This document shows, piece after piece, positions 49,829-63,730 of a stretch of 64,000 nt of DNA. The first letter of the stretch is position 1. Every line of letters begins with the position of its first letter. The notes beneath the pieces are model-generated. The model ran no database searches, had not been told where the DNA came from, and saw only the letters and a list, made by a program, of their open reading frames with translations. Source of the stretch: Vespula vulgaris. Taxonomy: Eukaryota > Arthropoda > Insecta > Hymenoptera > Vespidae. A program made the position numbers and the translations under genes. The stretch covers positions 2,169,501 to 2,233,500 of the forward strand of contig NC_066608.1 in assembly GCF_905475345.1 (NCBI RefSeq). The letters are read 5' to 3'.

Positions 49829-50071
49829 CAGCAGGGGCCAAAAATTCCTAGGTTGGCCAAAACTTTTCAACCTACATTAAAAATCAATTACTCTTTTTTT
49901 GTCAGACGTTTTAAATTTTTATATATGTATATGTTATATTGTGGATTATAAAACTATAAAAATGCATTGATTTTTATAATATAAAAATCCGATTAAAATC
50001 CTAAAATGTCTTAGACATCGATCGATTGATCGATCATTATAATCATTTAAAAATTTTTCCATCCTATAGTT
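49829..50071. mobile_element. MITE-like inverted-repeat element, copy D
   Basis: Left end caggggccaaaaattcctag, right end aaatttttccatcctatagt (inverted). Inner arms: attactctttttttgtcaga near 49887 and cctaaaatgtcttagacatc near 50001. A GATC-rich insert lies in the right arm. Confidence 0.55.
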
Positions 50072-50384
50072 ATATGATTAATGGAACAATTTTTTCTTCT
50101 TAGTATACTTTAAACTTTCGTTGAATGAAAGAGAAAAAAAGAATCGTTGGTATTTTCTTGAAAATTTTATTACGTTTTAGAGTTTCCTGTCCTAGATCGA
50201 GTGATACATGTTTGATAGCTTCAAAAACAGATGTATTCTTTACGATCGAAAGAATAAACCTAAAATATTCTAAGAGTAAAATCCACGTTTCTTCTTTTTC
50301 GTATTTATTAGATTACTAATTTACTAGTTAGTATTGATCGTATTTCATTTTATTTTATTTTTTTATTCTGTCTCTTTCTCTTTC

Positions 50385-50386
<2 letters not shown>

Positions 50387-50455
<69 letters not shown>

Positions 50456-50456
50456 C
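50387..50456. repeat. (TATC)n microsatellite
   Basis: About 17 perfect units, preceded and followed by TC-rich DNA. Confidence 0.95.
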
Positions 50457-53400
50457 TCTCTTTTAAACGTCAATTGATTATAGAAAAATTATTGACTGCG
50501 TTGATTAGTCGAACACTCGTATGTTACTGCTCGTGTTCTGTAAAATAAAAAGAAGAAAGAAAAAAAAAGAAAGGAAAAAAACTATTGTATATATTTTTAA
50601 CAAGATTTATACATTCGTTAAATTCTATCTCTTTTATTAAAAATACGATAGTTAATAATGCTTATTGTTAAATATAATGTGTTGAGAAAAAAGATCGTTA
50701 ATCGTATCTCGTATTAATATTTTATCTTCGTGAAATTTTAACTGTTTCAAGCACGTGTTATTTATTTATTTATTTATTTATTTATTTTCATTTTTGTTTT
50801 CTTGCTTGCTTCTGAAAATAATCCTGTTATTAAATCTGTTACGAATAAATGAAGATTGATCGAAATTTACGTGGGAACTTTATTATATGTTTAAATTTAA
50901 CTAGTCTCTCTCGTTATATGCATAAATCATTAGGTTACTCGTTCTTCTTAGGACTTTTAAAAACTTTTCGAGATCAGTCATGTTTTCTTACCTAAGAAGA
51001 TTTTATTCATTCCGAGTCAATGATAATGTTTTTTCAAATTATCTTTTTTTTTTATGATGAATAATAAATCCTTATTATTTTTAACAACAATTACATTTAC
51101 CGTTTATTTGTTAATGCAATTATATTCTATTAAATTATCATCCTTTCTTTTTTTTTTCTTTATATTAGAAAATAAATATTTGCTTTTATATTATATTCTG
51201 TAAATTTATAGAATGACATTATTACTTTCTCGTTATCATTATAAATAAATTAATAAATATATATATATATTTCTATATATGTATATTCAATAATTCAGTT
51301 TACATTGTCTTTAAAAAAGAAAAGATAAGATAAAAGAACGATCTTACAAGTAAAATTATTTAAGATCTATCGTGAGGGTAAATCAGGGAAACGATTAAGT
51401 CGGGTTAACTAGAATTCGAAGGTGAAACACAGCACCGGTGCAACTTTCCCACGCGAAGTGGAATTGTTAGAAGGAGGGACGAATATATACATAGGGAAAT
51501 ATACATGAGAGACATTCTATTATTTTCAACAACAATAAGAAAACATCATCAGATATCTTGATTATTCTATTCGATGTCGAATGAAACGATTTCATAGCGA
51601 TATTGCGTAAAGAAAAATAAACTGTTCTCTTTTTCTACTACATATGTATATATGTATATATTCCATTATATATGTATATACATATATATGTACAGTCAAA
51701 TGGAAAACATCAAACTTTCCGGATATTTCCATTCATTTCTTTCAAAAGTTGAAATGAAACAAAGAGAAAGAAGGTCAATCGGAACAATTGGTTCATAGTA
51801 CACTTAAAAAAAATATATACATGTATACATACATATATATTCATATATATATATATGTATGTATGTATGTATATACATGTATATATAAAAAGAAAAAGAA
51901 CAGAAAGAAGACCATTTCAAAAAGCTTATAAAAAAATTGCTTATCTGTACCAGCCTTGTACGGTTATTATTATTTCTCGAGAAAACTCTTTTTTCCACCC
52001 TCTCACATTCTTTTTCGTTTTCTTCTTCTATTCTCTTTTTTTTCTCTTCCCCTTTCTCTCTCTCTTTTTTTCCTTTTTTCTCCTCTTTTCTTTATCAGAC
52101 TAAATTCTCGCGCATTTTTCTCCATTGCGTGCCTATTTTTTTCCCTGTTTCATTTTTGTTTTTTTTTTTATTTATTTTTTTGGGAGCTTTTCTGCTACGT
52201 AGGATTTATCGATGGGGGAGAGAAGGGTTGATTTAGGATAAAAATCTATCCGAAAGAGACTTCTTTTTTTCTCATGAAAATATTCATTCACAAGCTTCGA
52301 AGATAAATATGTTTTATATAGATGATAATATTCTTCCGAGAGAAAAGTAATTAGATATCTGATAATGTAATCGTTATACTAATGATTTGTAATAAATTTC
52401 TATCCGATAGATACACTCGTATAGGATAAAACAGAAATAATAATAACAGAAATAAACATAATAACAATAATGATAATAATAAGAAATAATAATAACAGAA
52501 ATTAAAAGATTTTTCAATAATTAGTTATCTGAAATTTGATCGATATACTTATTTCATATATAATCATAATCAAACGATATTATATACCAATGTACATGTT
52601 ACAAAATAATTTCATCTTAAATCTTACATTACATTAATTTTATATTGTACCTTTATAACCAAAGTTTAGATTTAAATACATTATTCAAAAGAAAAAAGAT
52701 AGATACAAAAAATAAATAAAAAAAGAAGAAGAAGAAAAAACCATTAGATAACCTTTATCGAACGATCCTCTACAAACTTCTTTAAATTGAAAAGAGAACA
52801 AAAAAAAAAAAGAGAGATGAAAGAGAAAAAATGAAAGAAAAAAGAATGAAGAGAAGGTATTACACCGGAGATGTCTTTTCCTTTTCTTTTTTTTTTCTTT
52901 CTCTTTTTAAAAGCTTCAGAGAAATTATACGATCTTAACGGTTCTCTAACAATCGTCTAACCATTCTATTCGCTGAACGTTGTCGTTTGTCAGACTCGGT
53001 AGCGAGAAACGGAAACGAGGGCGGAGATGGTGAATTCGCTTCAACGTGCGATTGTCCGCTGGTAAACGGCGTCCATCGCAATACAATCGTATATCATGAC
53101 CGGCGAGGATATAAATTCAAAAGGGCGAGGGAAAACCAAAACGTGGAGGGGTGGTAAACGTGGTTGGGGTCGAGTAAGGACTAATCGATTGAAATATCTC
53201 GTGTCTTCGTATCTCGAAATCGAAAAGCGAGAGATCTTTCAATTAAACGTTGTTAATCTTTTATCTCCACCCACCCTGCCTCAACCAACCCCTATTTTCG
53301 GTTCAAAACATCGACATAAACATGAAGTTTTTTATTCGTCTTTTTTTTAATTGTAATTTTTATTTATCTCTTTTTATTTTTATTTTTTTGTTCTCTTGAA

Positions 53401-53773
53401 TCATTGATATGAATTGTTACATCGGATTGATCGGTCAAGGGTTCTTACGTGATTTTGTAAAAAAAAAAAAGAAGAAAACGACAAAGTTCGTAGATTAATT
53501 CTCGTAAACTAATTTCTTCCTATTTTTCTTTTTCCCTTCGGATTTGTGTAAACCTATTAGTAAGTCTACTTTTATCAAAGTTATGAAATTAAAAACGAGC
53601 CTCAGTAAGTTTCATTGATCGAAAGAAATTATTCGGTTAATACTACACGTGATCTAGATAATTTCGGCGCGACGTTTTACTTAATATCGTTAGATATCCT
53701 CGTTTTATAAGTATACTAAGATAATATTCAAGGGATGAAAGAAATGCTAAACAGTCGAACGAGAATTACGATC

Positions 53774-53776
<3 letters not shown>
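50457..53776. other. No gene seen; one less AT-rich block
   Basis: TTTA units at 50759-50787, AT/GT runs at 51640-51690 and 51820-51886, and T/C tracts at 52000-52170. The block 52930-53330 is distinctly less AT-rich and holds an 84-codon frame (53096-53350, +) that is basic and Gly-rich at first (GRGKTKTWRGGKRGWGR). Neither domain nor splice support was found, so it is not called a gene. Confidence 0.45.

Positions 53777-53836
<60 letters not shown>
53777..53836. repeat. (AT)n microsatellite
   Basis: About 30 units, followed by a poly-A run at 53841-53860. Confidence 0.95.
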
Positions 53837-53839
<3 letters not shown>

Positions 53840-54259
53840 TAAAAAAAAAAAAAAAAAAAATCTAGAAGACTTTCAAGACGTACTCGTCAATCTTTCTTTC
53901 TTTTTTTACTTTCTTCTTCTTTTTCCTTTTAAGTTCAAAATAACGTCGGGAAATACGAAGAAAATATTTCTTTTTCACGATATTTTTCGTTATGCACCGC
54001 ACGAAAGTACTTAATGCTTTTGGATTATCGTTTGGTGAAGGACACAATGAGATTCAGAGATGAAGGAGAGAGGTTGAACGAGGGTGGTTGGTTGAGTGTT
54101 AGTGGATAGATGGATGGGTGGGTGAATGGGTGGTTGGTAGCAAGGGGACGTGAGAATAAGGGGAGAAGAGAAAGGTTGGAAAACACTTGGAAACGCGGAA
54201 ACGTGGAAACGGAATAAAAGGACTCGTCTGATCCTAGCTTCGAACAGTTCTCGGATTCA

Positions 54260-54260
<1 letters not shown>

Positions 54261-54298
<38 letters not shown>
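54261..54298. repeat. (CT)n microsatellite
   Basis: About 19 units, followed by TGTC/TCTC variants to 54331. Confidence 0.95.
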
Positions 54299-54301
<3 letters not shown>

Positions 54302-54684
54302 GTGTCTGTCTGTCTCTGTCTCTTTCTCTCCTTACTCTTTGTTTCCTTCTTTATACATACGTAGCTACATTGTATCTCGTGAAGCGCGAATTTAGATATA
54401 TTTCCGTATCTACGAACAACCGTCTCGCTAAGGCATCAAAATAAAAGCGTTTCCATGACCGTTTTATTGGCAAAAAGAACGGTTATCATGGAGATCCTCA
54501 ACCCACTTTAACGCGCTCGTTTTAGACACGAGCTTTGATGGAGTGCTCCCAAGTGCCATTTCGAATTTTCGCCGAATATGCGATATCTCTGTGTATTCCG
54601 ATACCCTTTCGTAATTTAATTAGAATCATATGGTTTATTACTTCTTTTGTCTTTATTTTTATTTTTGTTTTTGTTTTCACGTCT

Positions 54685-55570
<886 letters not shown>

Positions 55571-55771
55571 CTTGCATTTCGATCTTTCTTATCTCAAAGT
55601 GTAAAGTTTTGAAACGTAGCGAGGACTGTTCTTTCTGTACTCGACAGTAATGGAGAAAAGGGGCGGAGGAAAAAAGGGTGGTGGAAAATTGTACTTTCGT
55701 CAGCCCGAGTTCCAAGTTTAAAACGCGGCGCTTATGTGTGCGGACGTAATTTGTCAGATCGTATTTACTTT

Positions 55772-55783
55772 TCTCTCTCTTTT

Positions 55784-55815
<32 letters not shown>

Positions 55816-56443
55816 TCTCTCTCTATCCTGCCTCATTTCCTTCTCTTTCTGTTTTCTGGAGAAATGCTTGAGCGAAAGGACATTTTTCTTTTCTACTTTT
55901 CGTTTTCCTTAAATGTCGTTAGATCGTAATTCGATATCTCTTTCTTTTCCTATTATTCGAAATCATATTGCTATCGATTGTCTTTCATTTCGTTATCTAT
56001 CTATATATAGATATAGATATAGATACAGAGGGTAACGAACGACCCTTTCCCCTATGATATAACCAATCAAAAAAGATCATCTGTCAGATTTTATTATTAT
56101 TATAGTTCGATATACATATATATAGCTTCACCTCTCTTATTTAGTTCCTATAAAATCGAATTGGAGAATTTTCTAGTTATCTATGTTGAATAATATGTTA
56201 CACATATTATTTGTCAATTTGATTTCAGATTAAGAGAGAGAGAAAGAGAGAAATGCAATGACGAATTTAACAACTTTCGAATGTGTCCATAGAGGATTAC
56301 ACAAGTTTTTGTTGTTAAAATAAATCGATTATACATAATACATCATATTTTAATTTTACAATTCTTTGTGCGAATGTTCAAATTAGAGAAATAGCACCAT
56401 ACAAATTTGATTATTTCATTACGAATATAAAAAGAAAAGTTTG

Positions 56444-56485
<42 letters not shown>
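55772..56485. repeat. (TC)n and (GT)n microsatellites with unique DNA between
   Basis: TC at 55772-55826 with interruptions and about 17 GT units at 56452-56485. The DNA in between is AT-rich and without a gene. Confidence 0.9.
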
Positions 56486-56493
<8 letters not shown>

Positions 56494-56859
56494 GTATTTA
56501 AAATAGGAGATATTAAATTAAATTGTATTAATTATGTAATATAAATTAATATCATTATGCGAGAGATCTCTATCTTATGGGGCTTGAGGCGATTGACTTA
56601 ATCACTTATGCATATAAATATACGTATGTACACATAGAGAGAACAAGTAGTTTTTATTTAACTAAAGTTATTATGACATGAGTGTTTCGAGAATTGCCAT
56701 AATCGAGAACTTTAAATTCACTCAATTGTTTTCATTTCGGAAAAAAAGAAAAAATGTTTCATGTGGAAAATGTTCATTATTTTTTTCTAACTCTTTTATT
56801 GTTCGTCGGAGCAGAAGTAGAGATTAAAATCAATTGAAGCATCGTGTGCAATTATTTTC

Positions 56860-56860
<1 letters not shown>

Positions 56861-56947
<87 letters not shown>
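56861..56947. repeat. (ATT)n microsatellite, ~29 units
   Basis: One of the longest perfect trinucleotide arrays in the window. Confidence 0.97.
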
Positions 56948-56949
<2 letters not shown>

Positions 56950-59900
56950 AATTTTTCATTAATTTAATATTATTAACGATATATTTATTAATATTCACAC
57001 GAACATGGACAATAGCAAGAGAGTGTACGTACCTATGGATTTTGCTTGTGTAATATATTTTTGGACAGTTTGAAATTTATCGTCGAAAGCGTGTATACAT
57101 AGTGGGAATCCGATTAAAGTGAAACAAAATTGCTGGTAGAAAATAGCACGTAGGGGTCCCAGTGAGAGATAAAAGTTTTAATTAAGTACAAGATCCGTCA
57201 AATACACGTGCTCGGACACACGAGTTCTTTCTGTCTCTTTCTTTCTCTCTCTATTTCTCTCTTGTTCTCTCCCTCTATGACTTTGAGTTTAATCATTCGC
57301 GTTTTGTATGTCTGTGTACGAGTGTATCTTTGTGTTTGAGAAATGAAATACGTATATAGATACGTCTAATGGACACGAGTTAATTTTATCAAGTATTCAA
57401 GAAAAACTTCCCTCCTGTAAATAATCAGTGCTTTTATTAGTTCAGTCACGTTTCCATCGTATTATTTATTTCTCTTTTTCATCGTTTTTATTTCCTTATT
57501 TATTTATTTTTTTATATTAAACTGGATAACGATCTTAGACTTATCATCTTTTTTTTTGTTTTTGAATCTGAAGAAAAAATTAATTTAAAAAATCTCGTAA
57601 AAGGATAATCGATATTTTTAAAATAACAAACTTTATTAATTGATGTGTGTGTGTGTGTGTGTATAAGTATATATATCACTGTGTACATATCTGTATTAAA
57701 ATATCCAATATCATAATTAATTAGCATAAAACATTTCTATCTATTGGAACGCCATTAACATATTTTATTCTATGTATATTTTTCCAATGAAACATCATGA
57801 ATGTACACACACATACACACACACAAATATTTTCAATTTATGATCTTTAAAGTTCCATGTTATTCCCAACGGAATTACTTTCTTCGCTTTTAATTTTTGA
57901 TAGGACATGTATACTTACGTATTATCCATTTACGAGATAACAAGGTGATCGTAATTATCTTTTTTTCACAAACTCTATCTCCGAAGATAATTACGCGGAT
58001 ATTAAGGATTGGAAATCGTTCCACGTCCATTTAACTTAACTTTTAATAAAAGAAAGAAAAAAAAAACAAGAAAAAAACGGAGAAAGAAAAATTTTCCTCT
58101 CTCACTTTCTCTCCTCTACGATCGTTAAAATTGCCTTCAAATTCCAATACAATATTATATATATTTATAAACAATAATATATATATAATATATATTGCTC
58201 GTAAAAAAACGTGAATCATAAAAAAAAAATAATTATATGGATTATTTTCTTAATAATAAAACATTTGCTGATATCGAATGTTTCATCAAAAGCTCTCGTA
58301 AAATTGCGTGAGTGTGTGTATATATACATACACACACACACATTATATATATATATATATATATATATATCGTATAGACACATGGAAATTGGTCGATCAC
58401 GATCGTGTTTATTACATGAAATACAGTTTAGAGCAATTACTGAGAACTCCGGATATTCGGATATATTAGTACTCGGGATTTTATCTTGAGATATAGAAAA
58501 TTATTAGAGTTCTATTTGACCCACCGGATATTTGAATACTCAAAATGATTAAAAGGAACAAGAATAAAGAATGTAATTCTGACAGATTTCTAATCATAGT
58601 TATATATTATACGCGTTATCATGAATTATCATGATGTTCGTTTTATCAGTGATATACCAATCACCATTAATCATAATAGAGTCGTTTAATGCAAAAGTGA
58701 TGTAAGCCTAGTTTTTTCTTCCTCCTTTCCTTTTTTTCCCTTTTCTTTTTTTTTTTTTTTTTATACCAATTTGATTCAACGCCACGTCTCGAAAGTTTAA
58801 CCTTCATCCTGTTTCCCGGAGTGAGTGGTATAACTCTCTAGGTTCATTAGTTCCTCGTTAGATACCTGGACAGTTAAGAACCTTTTTCATAGAATAGTTC
58901 GATGTAAAAGTGATTTACATTAAAGTGGAAATAATATTTAATAAAATGATTATGTAGTTTGATTTTTGTGAAAGAGAAAAAAATTATTATTATTATATAT
59001 ATATATATTATAAATATTAATTATTAAATATTAATACATTATTATTTAAAGATTTAACTTTACGATGGTTTACGTTAAATTAATATAATATATTTCGATA
59101 TTATATTATACATTCTACAAAATTTTTACTTCATTCTTTTATTATCCAGTGATAAATTTTCTTAATTTCTATCATTTTTGCATCAAACGATTATTATTAT
59201 GAAATATGACAGGTTTTTTCTTTTTCTTTTTCTCTACGAATCGTTTGAAGATAGTATAATTTTTCTGAATAAACGTTTTTCATTAATAAAACGAGGTAAT
59301 ACGTACATGAATAATTTTACGGTCTCAAGAACGATCACAATCGTTATTAATAATGATTATGTCAAACCCCATAGAAAGTATTTTATATTTCACGTTAAAT
59401 AAAAATTATTATCGTTTTAAAATATGTATTTTTTTTTTTTTTATATATATATATATATTAAGGGCAATATCCTGATAGGACAATATCCCGGTAGAACGAT
59501 ATCCTGTCTCGAACACAGTCATAAAATTTTAATATCTTCCACTTGTAAATACTCGAATAAGACGGGTAGAAATATTCGATTAAAATAATACCCGGATGTA
59601 TAGTCATTTAATCGTTTATTTTACAGAGTACGAAGTACTATCCGACGAATCAGTAATAAATCTACAATTTCAACATACTTTTATTTTTTATCGAGCTTTT
59701 ATTTGTCACGAATAATTTTTAGTAGATACTTTAAGTTTTCGTTGGATATTTCATTCTTTTTCTTTTCGTTTCTTTTTTTTCCGAACGACAAAAATTTCTT
59801 TTTCTCATTTTAACATTTAAAAAAAAGTTGGTATCTTTTTACGATGTGTACTTTTACGCGCGCGCCTCTGCATTTATTGTGTATGTGTATATGTGTTCAA

Positions 59901-60169
59901 AATTGCGACAACGTATGTACATATTTGTACGATACGTAAACGAGATTATACGACGTCGTTCATCACGTTCGACTAAATATGTATATGATTTACGTGCGAT
60001 TAAAGCACCTCCGGTACGAGAGATGTTCCATTTTCTCGTTAGAATAAAATAGTTGCAATTTCTGAATAAATTTATAACATAAAAAATAGGTTTACTCGGC
60101 TTCGTTTCACAAGAAACGACAACGATGTCGAAGTCGATTGAAAGTAAATTTAATTTAAAGCGAAATCGA
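56948..60169. other. No gene seen
   Basis: AT-rich DNA with GT (57643-57661), CA/AT (58317-58371) and AT (59441-59459) runs. Motifs like cggatattcggat, actcggga and cccggatgtatag (58450-58550 and 59550-59610) resemble the 8740-9260 segment. Open frames here are short and unsupported. Confidence 0.5.
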
Positions 60170-60700
60170 CGTGTACGCCTACATAATTTCTTAAAACTTT
60201 ATTTTTTCAACTTTTCAAAGAATTTTAATATAATCGATTTCTAATAAGGAATTTGATTGATATAATTCGATTTAACTCATCGATGTGGAAACTAACATAA
60301 TTAATAATTTCTTTAAGAAAGTTCGATCTCTTTTCATCTTATCAAAGTATGTTAACATGATCGATTAGCAATGATGAAGTTGATTAATATAATTTGATTT
60401 AATGAATCGATGCGAAAACTAATATAATTAATAATTTCTTTAAGGAATGTCAATCTTTTTCATCTTTTCAAAGTGTCTTAACATAATCGATTAGCATTGA
60501 TGCAGTTGATCGATCTAATTTGATTTAATCGATGTATAAACTAACGTAATTAACAATTTGTTCGAAAGAATTCAATCTTTCTCGAGTTTTCGAAAAATCC
60601 AAATATAATCGATTTTCATTAATCCAAATATAATCGATAAACAGTAATAACAAAGTTGATCAGCAAAATTTAATTTAATGTTATTGATAATAACGTAATT
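60170..60700. repeat. Four diverged tandem copies, ~125 bp unit
   Basis: The anchor taatcgatt/tgatcgatt recurs at about 60231, 60358, 60484 and 60606. Each is followed by agcaatgatgaagttgatta-like, tttgatttaat, atcgatg and aactaacataattaataatt. Confidence 0.75.
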
Positions 60701-60749
60701 ATTAATATTAGAAAATTATTGACATTAATAATTGATATGTGAAATTAAT

Positions 60750-60897
60750 ATATTGGGTGAGTCAAAAGTTTCTAGATTTGTGCTTTTATAATGTCAAAAA
60801 AAAAGAAATAAATAAATAAATAAAATAAAGCAAGATTAATTTAAAAAGCTACGTTTTTTTAAAAATCATCCAAAAACTTTTGACTCACTCTATATAA
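60750..60897. mobile_element. MITE-like inverted-repeat element, copy E (short)
   Basis: Left end attgggtgagtcaaaagttt, right end aaacttttgactcactctat (inverted), about 145 bp in all. The terminal 14 bp (gagtcaaaagttt core) pair perfectly, making this the least diverged copy. TA flanks both ends. Confidence 0.75.
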
Positions 60898-61639
60898 ATG
60901 CATATCTATATATATTTGATGACATATCGTATATGGAATTCATAAAAATCTAAAATGGTCTTAGTAAAAAAAAAAAAGAAAAAAAGAGAGAAAAAAATGA
61001 ACTGAAGTTTCGTTTAATTTCGAAACGAGTTTATAAATAATATCGAAGTTTATAAAAAATTAAGTAAGAATAATTTCATTTATATTTACACGAGATTGCG
61101 TAATCTGGTTATCGTCATTTAGTTTGATTCTCTGCGTAACCAATCCCATGATTATTAATCCCATGTGGACGAAGGTTTCATGTACACAAGGGCTCGATCA
61201 AGTATGGAAATAGCAAATGCTTTCGATAACACGAGCGATTGATTATAATCCTTGCATGCCTCATTAACAATCATGATATTGCAATTTAGTATTTTGACAA
61301 ATGACAGCTGATTAAGCTGATTATTTATGAATGAAAAGTTGATCTATTTCTGAAAAAAATTTGGAGCGTATTTAGTGTACGAATTTCGAGAAAAAAAGAA
61401 AAAAAAACGTAACAAAAGTTCATTCGAGTCGATAACAGCCGGAACGAAAGTTACTCTTTTTTTTTTTTTTATTTTATTTTTTGTATACAAACTGGTTGAT
61501 TCAATTTTGTCAATTTCCAAGAAATCATTGGGATCGTCCGTTGTATTATTCTTCAATTCGTAAAAAGGATAACAAATTTGTTGGAAATTAATCTTCAATT
61601 TTCTTGCAACCCACAACATAAATTATTCCTATTCTAATT

Positions 61640-62080
61640 CTAGACCGATAATGAGAACTGAAATGTCTCTATTTTCGATGAAATTGTCGGTATTTAGTCA
61701 CCAAATTTCGAGCAAGTTATAACAATCTCCTCCTCTATCCTGGAGTTAATAATAAGCACACAAATTTCTCTATTTTCGAAAGGAATTTAGTGGTATTTAG
61801 TCATTAAATTTCAAGCAAGCTATAGCAATCCTCAACTATTCCATTTTGAAGCTGATAACAAGAACAGAAATTTCTCTATTTTCCAAGAAATTTCTTGGTA
61901 TTTAGTTCCGAAATATCAAGCAAACTATAGCAATCTCTCCATTCTGAAACTAGTAACAATAACAGAAATTTCTCTATTTTCTAAGAAATTTCTTGACTAT
62001 TTTGTTCGCAAAATATCGAGCAAACTATAGCAATTCTCTAATTTATATTCAAACTCGTAATAACAAAAGCAGAAAATGTT
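61640..62080. repeat. Four tandem copies, ~101-108 bp unit
   Basis: The anchor aaatttctctattttc is at 61661 (as aaatgtctc), 61762, 61868 and 61976. Each unit continues with ggtatttagt, atttcaagcaaactatagca and atct/attct, then a taataacaagaacaga-like stretch. A partial fifth start lies near 62070. Confidence 0.85.
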
Positions 62081-63386
62081 TTTTATTATTCGTACAAGAA
62101 AAAAAAATTGTTAACAAGTAGTATACAAATTTTCGAACTGTAACAATTGTCTATTCTATTATCTAGCTGATAAAAAAGAAAAAGAAAAGTAAAAACACAC
62201 TTCTCGATTTAAAAAAAAAGAAAAAAGAAAAAAAGAAAAAAAATCATAATCCACACATTTCGAAATGGATCTTAATAATGATATAGAATTTATTCGAATT
62301 TCTATAGAAAAAATAATAATCGTTGGTCAAGAAATTTTTATAAGATTGGAATTATATTATAATTAAAGATTACAAAATAAAAAGAGAAAGCGAGTAAGGG
62401 AGCAAGCGAGACAGAGAGAAGGAGTGGAAATGAGAAGGATAATAAGTGAAAATGGTTGATGAAGTTGGAGACAGTTGTCCGTTGCGGCAAAGACAAACTC
62501 GTTGCTGATGGAAGTCACCGTAGTGGCTTCTCCTTCTATAGTAGTTTCGAAGGAAGCAGCATGAGTTCCACGGAAATTACAGCTGTGGTTTGGGAAACAT
62601 CTCGCAACGTATCGGCAGGTGATCGTTGTAACCAGGACACTGACAAGAGTGTACATACACAAACGTAAAATACTGTACGCGCAGATACCGTCATCCCACT
62701 CATACATTAACAAATATATACACACACCAATGATGAATCAACTAAAATCAGACAGTTCGAGTTTGGCAATACACGAAAAGACGTTTATCCTTGATCTAAT
62801 CTAAACCTTAGTAAACCTTTCTCGGCTTTGATCCAAATCCGATTGCAATCCGATATAATGTGTAATTCCTTTTAACGAACTCATACATTAAATCGATTTT
62901 ATTCGAAATTATTTTTATACGAAATTATTATAAAGATTAACGTTGATCAATCGGATACTATATTGTTATAAAAAAGAAAAAAGGTATTTTTAATCAAATC
63001 TCTCAACGTCGAAATACAGAGTAATCTAAAGTTATTATTATTTCAAGAGACAGAGATTAATAATAAAATGTAATGATTAGCTAATTGAAAAATATCATAC
63101 TTCGTAATTATCAAAGATTTAGCATCGTTTTGTTAATTAACATCTCGTTGTAATAACACTTAATCGTTATCATTATAAACTATCGTTATAATGCACAGAG
63201 AAGAGGTATCTTTGTTGTCGACACCAATAAATATTAACTTAAGACCTTGTCACGCCCGAAGCAAAATCCTTTCTACGCTCTAGTTCACGTTTATGCCATC
63301 TCCCTATATAATTTCTTTATAAGATCGTGTGAATTTTCAAATAACCGAGAACACTCGACGACTTCAATATCATTATAATGTTACGA

Positions 63387-63389
<3 letters not shown>
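62081..63389. other. No gene seen
   Basis: The 120-codon frame on - (62725-62363) and overlapping + frames lie in a block with fewer AT (62370-62700). No domain, signal or splice site pairs it with neighbours, so no gene is called. The remainder is AT-rich. Confidence 0.45.
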
Positions 63390-63442
<53 letters not shown>

Positions 63443-63661
63443 TACACACACACACACATTTACTATTTCGTTCAAGAAATTTTTCATCGAATAAAACCAA
63501 CGACACCTAACATTTTTATTCTTTAAAATAAGCGAACCGTTCATTCCCACAAGTCGTTTCTCTTTCTTACGAAAGACAATAAAGAAGAGTGAGAAAAGAT
63601 AATCGCTTCGTTTTATTAGAGAAAAAGATAGAGAAAGAGATAGAAATAGTGAAGATGAGAG

Positions 63662-63725
<64 letters not shown>
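63390..63725. repeat. (AT)n and (GA)n microsatellites
   Basis: AT at 63390-63437 followed by CA; about 31 GA units at 63663-63725. Confidence 0.95.

Positions 63726-63730
<5 letters not shown>

Noticed and set aside
49829..50071. GATC-rich palindrome as an origin or binding site
   Set aside because: It lies inside an inverted-repeat element arm and similar GATC strings occur elsewhere (42120-42200) as simple repeats.
53096..53350. 84-codon basic, Gly-rich frame on +
   Set aside because: The start is basic like a small nuclear protein, but there is no homology I can recognise and no conserved ending.
57000..57040. Good donor on - strand (CATAG then GTACGT at about 57033), possible upstream receptor 5' UTR exon
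   Set aside because: A lone donor motif is expected by chance in DNA of this size and nothing else supports an exon.
62363..62725. 120-codon open frame on - with some Cys
   Set aside because: No signal peptide, no Cys-knot spacing, overlapping frames on the other strand are equally open; likely due to lower AT content.
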